A stretch of DNA of 64,000 nucleotides, from positions 42,139 to 106,138 of the forward strand of contig LWDH01000047.1 of NCBI GenBank assembly GCA_002083395.1, read 5' to 3'. Of the stretch, positions 63,809 through 64,000 are shown in pieces. This DNA comes from Proteobacteria bacterium SG_bin4 (lineage in GTDB: Bacteria; Pseudomonadota; Gammaproteobacteria; Burkholderiales; Nitrosomonadaceae). Numbering within the stretch: the first letter of the stretch is position 1; every line of letters starts with the position of its first letter. The translations under genes and the position numbers were made by a program. The notes under the pieces were generated by a model that worked only from the letters and a program-made list of their open reading frames with translations, was not told the DNA's origin and ran no database searches.

Positions 63809-64000
63809 AATTTGTCAAGAAAATTTAAAAAGTTTTGATTATACCTATTTTTTTAATGAATTCATGCAATTTAACTATGCTATTCGCGTTATTTATTATT
63901 GAAAGCATTTAACTTATAAAATTAAAATAATGTGTAAACTGTTGTAAGTAAGACGAAAGGGATGGGTAGAAGGTGCAAAAAGTGTTGGTATAAAATAGTT
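63809..64000 (-). promoter_or_regulatory. Upstream region of metK
   Basis: The region is very AT-rich. On the minus strand a TATAAT hexamer lies at 63843-63838, about 30 bp before the ATG; a TTGCAT at 63869-63864 would be its -35 box only with an over-long 20-bp spacer. No SAM riboswitch was recognised and no gene is seen to the window edge. Confidence 0.4.

Noticed and set aside
63838..63869. Sigma-70 promoter pair before metK
   Set aside because: The -10 hexamer is good, but the only -35 candidate is 20 bp away; recorded only as a weak upstream feature.

Overview
The window looks like a chromosomal segment of a betaproteobacterium, most probably a member of the Nitrosomonadaceae (Nitrosomonas-like). 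The inference rests on three things: protein families and gene orders typical of the class (lptD-surA-pdxA-rsmA, ubiC-ubiA-ubiD, nadD-rsfS-rlmH-maf-rng, metK-[SAH riboswitch]-ahcY-metF), the presence of PEP-CTERM/exosortase-associated proteins, and moderate base composition. No ammonia-oxidation gene or rRNA lies in the window, so the genus is not proven. No tRNA, CRISPR array or intact insertion sequence was seen.

Layout. 1-3518 (minus): a sulfur-carrier module (MoeZ-like E1 with rhodanese, JAMM peptidase, MoaD/ThiS-like carrier) followed by a CoA-transferase cut by the window edge. A striking double palindrome at 3678-3703 separates it from a divergent pair, 3942-7015 (plus), encoding a decaheme cytochrome and its outer-membrane beta-barrel (DmsE/MtrA and MtrB/PioB families), i.e. 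a trans-outer-membrane electron conduit. 7087-9206 holds an alpha/beta hydrolase and an LpxK homologue whose active-site motifs are all altered. 9280-15703 (minus) is a signalling block: histidine kinase, NarL-type regulator, two GGDEF proteins and an EAL/HDOD protein. 15874-22914 (plus) is a flagellar filament operon under a clear sigma-28 promoter: fliC, flaG, fliD, fliS, fliT, a FliK-like protein, an orphan FlhB C-terminal domain and a PilZ protein. The two blocks together suggest control of motility by cyclic di-GMP.

22922-39080 is mostly housekeeping: outer membrane biogenesis, ubiquinone synthesis, recG, ridA and murA. It is interrupted by a hemerythrin-GGDEF oxygen-sensor candidate, a bestrophin-like channel and a PEP-CTERM protein. 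39150-46980 carries an unknown membrane-anchored sensor-like protein, argH, a fructosamine-kinase homologue, pyrG, eno, ftsB and htpX. A 142-bp palindromic MITE sits inside an older inverted repeat between ftsB and htpX.

47149-50217 is the accessory island: a TIGR04073-type protein, the tail of a dead IS481-like transposase, and a SIR2-TPR protein whose TPR array consists of almost identical 105-bp units. This is the best candidate for an unrecognised (antiphage-type) system. 50406-63808 (minus) returns to core genes: ribonuclease G, Maf, RlmH, RsfS, NadD, pyruvate dehydrogenase E2 and E1, FolD, an unknown membrane protein, and the methyl cycle (metF, ahcY, metK) with an SAH riboswitch ahead of ahcY.
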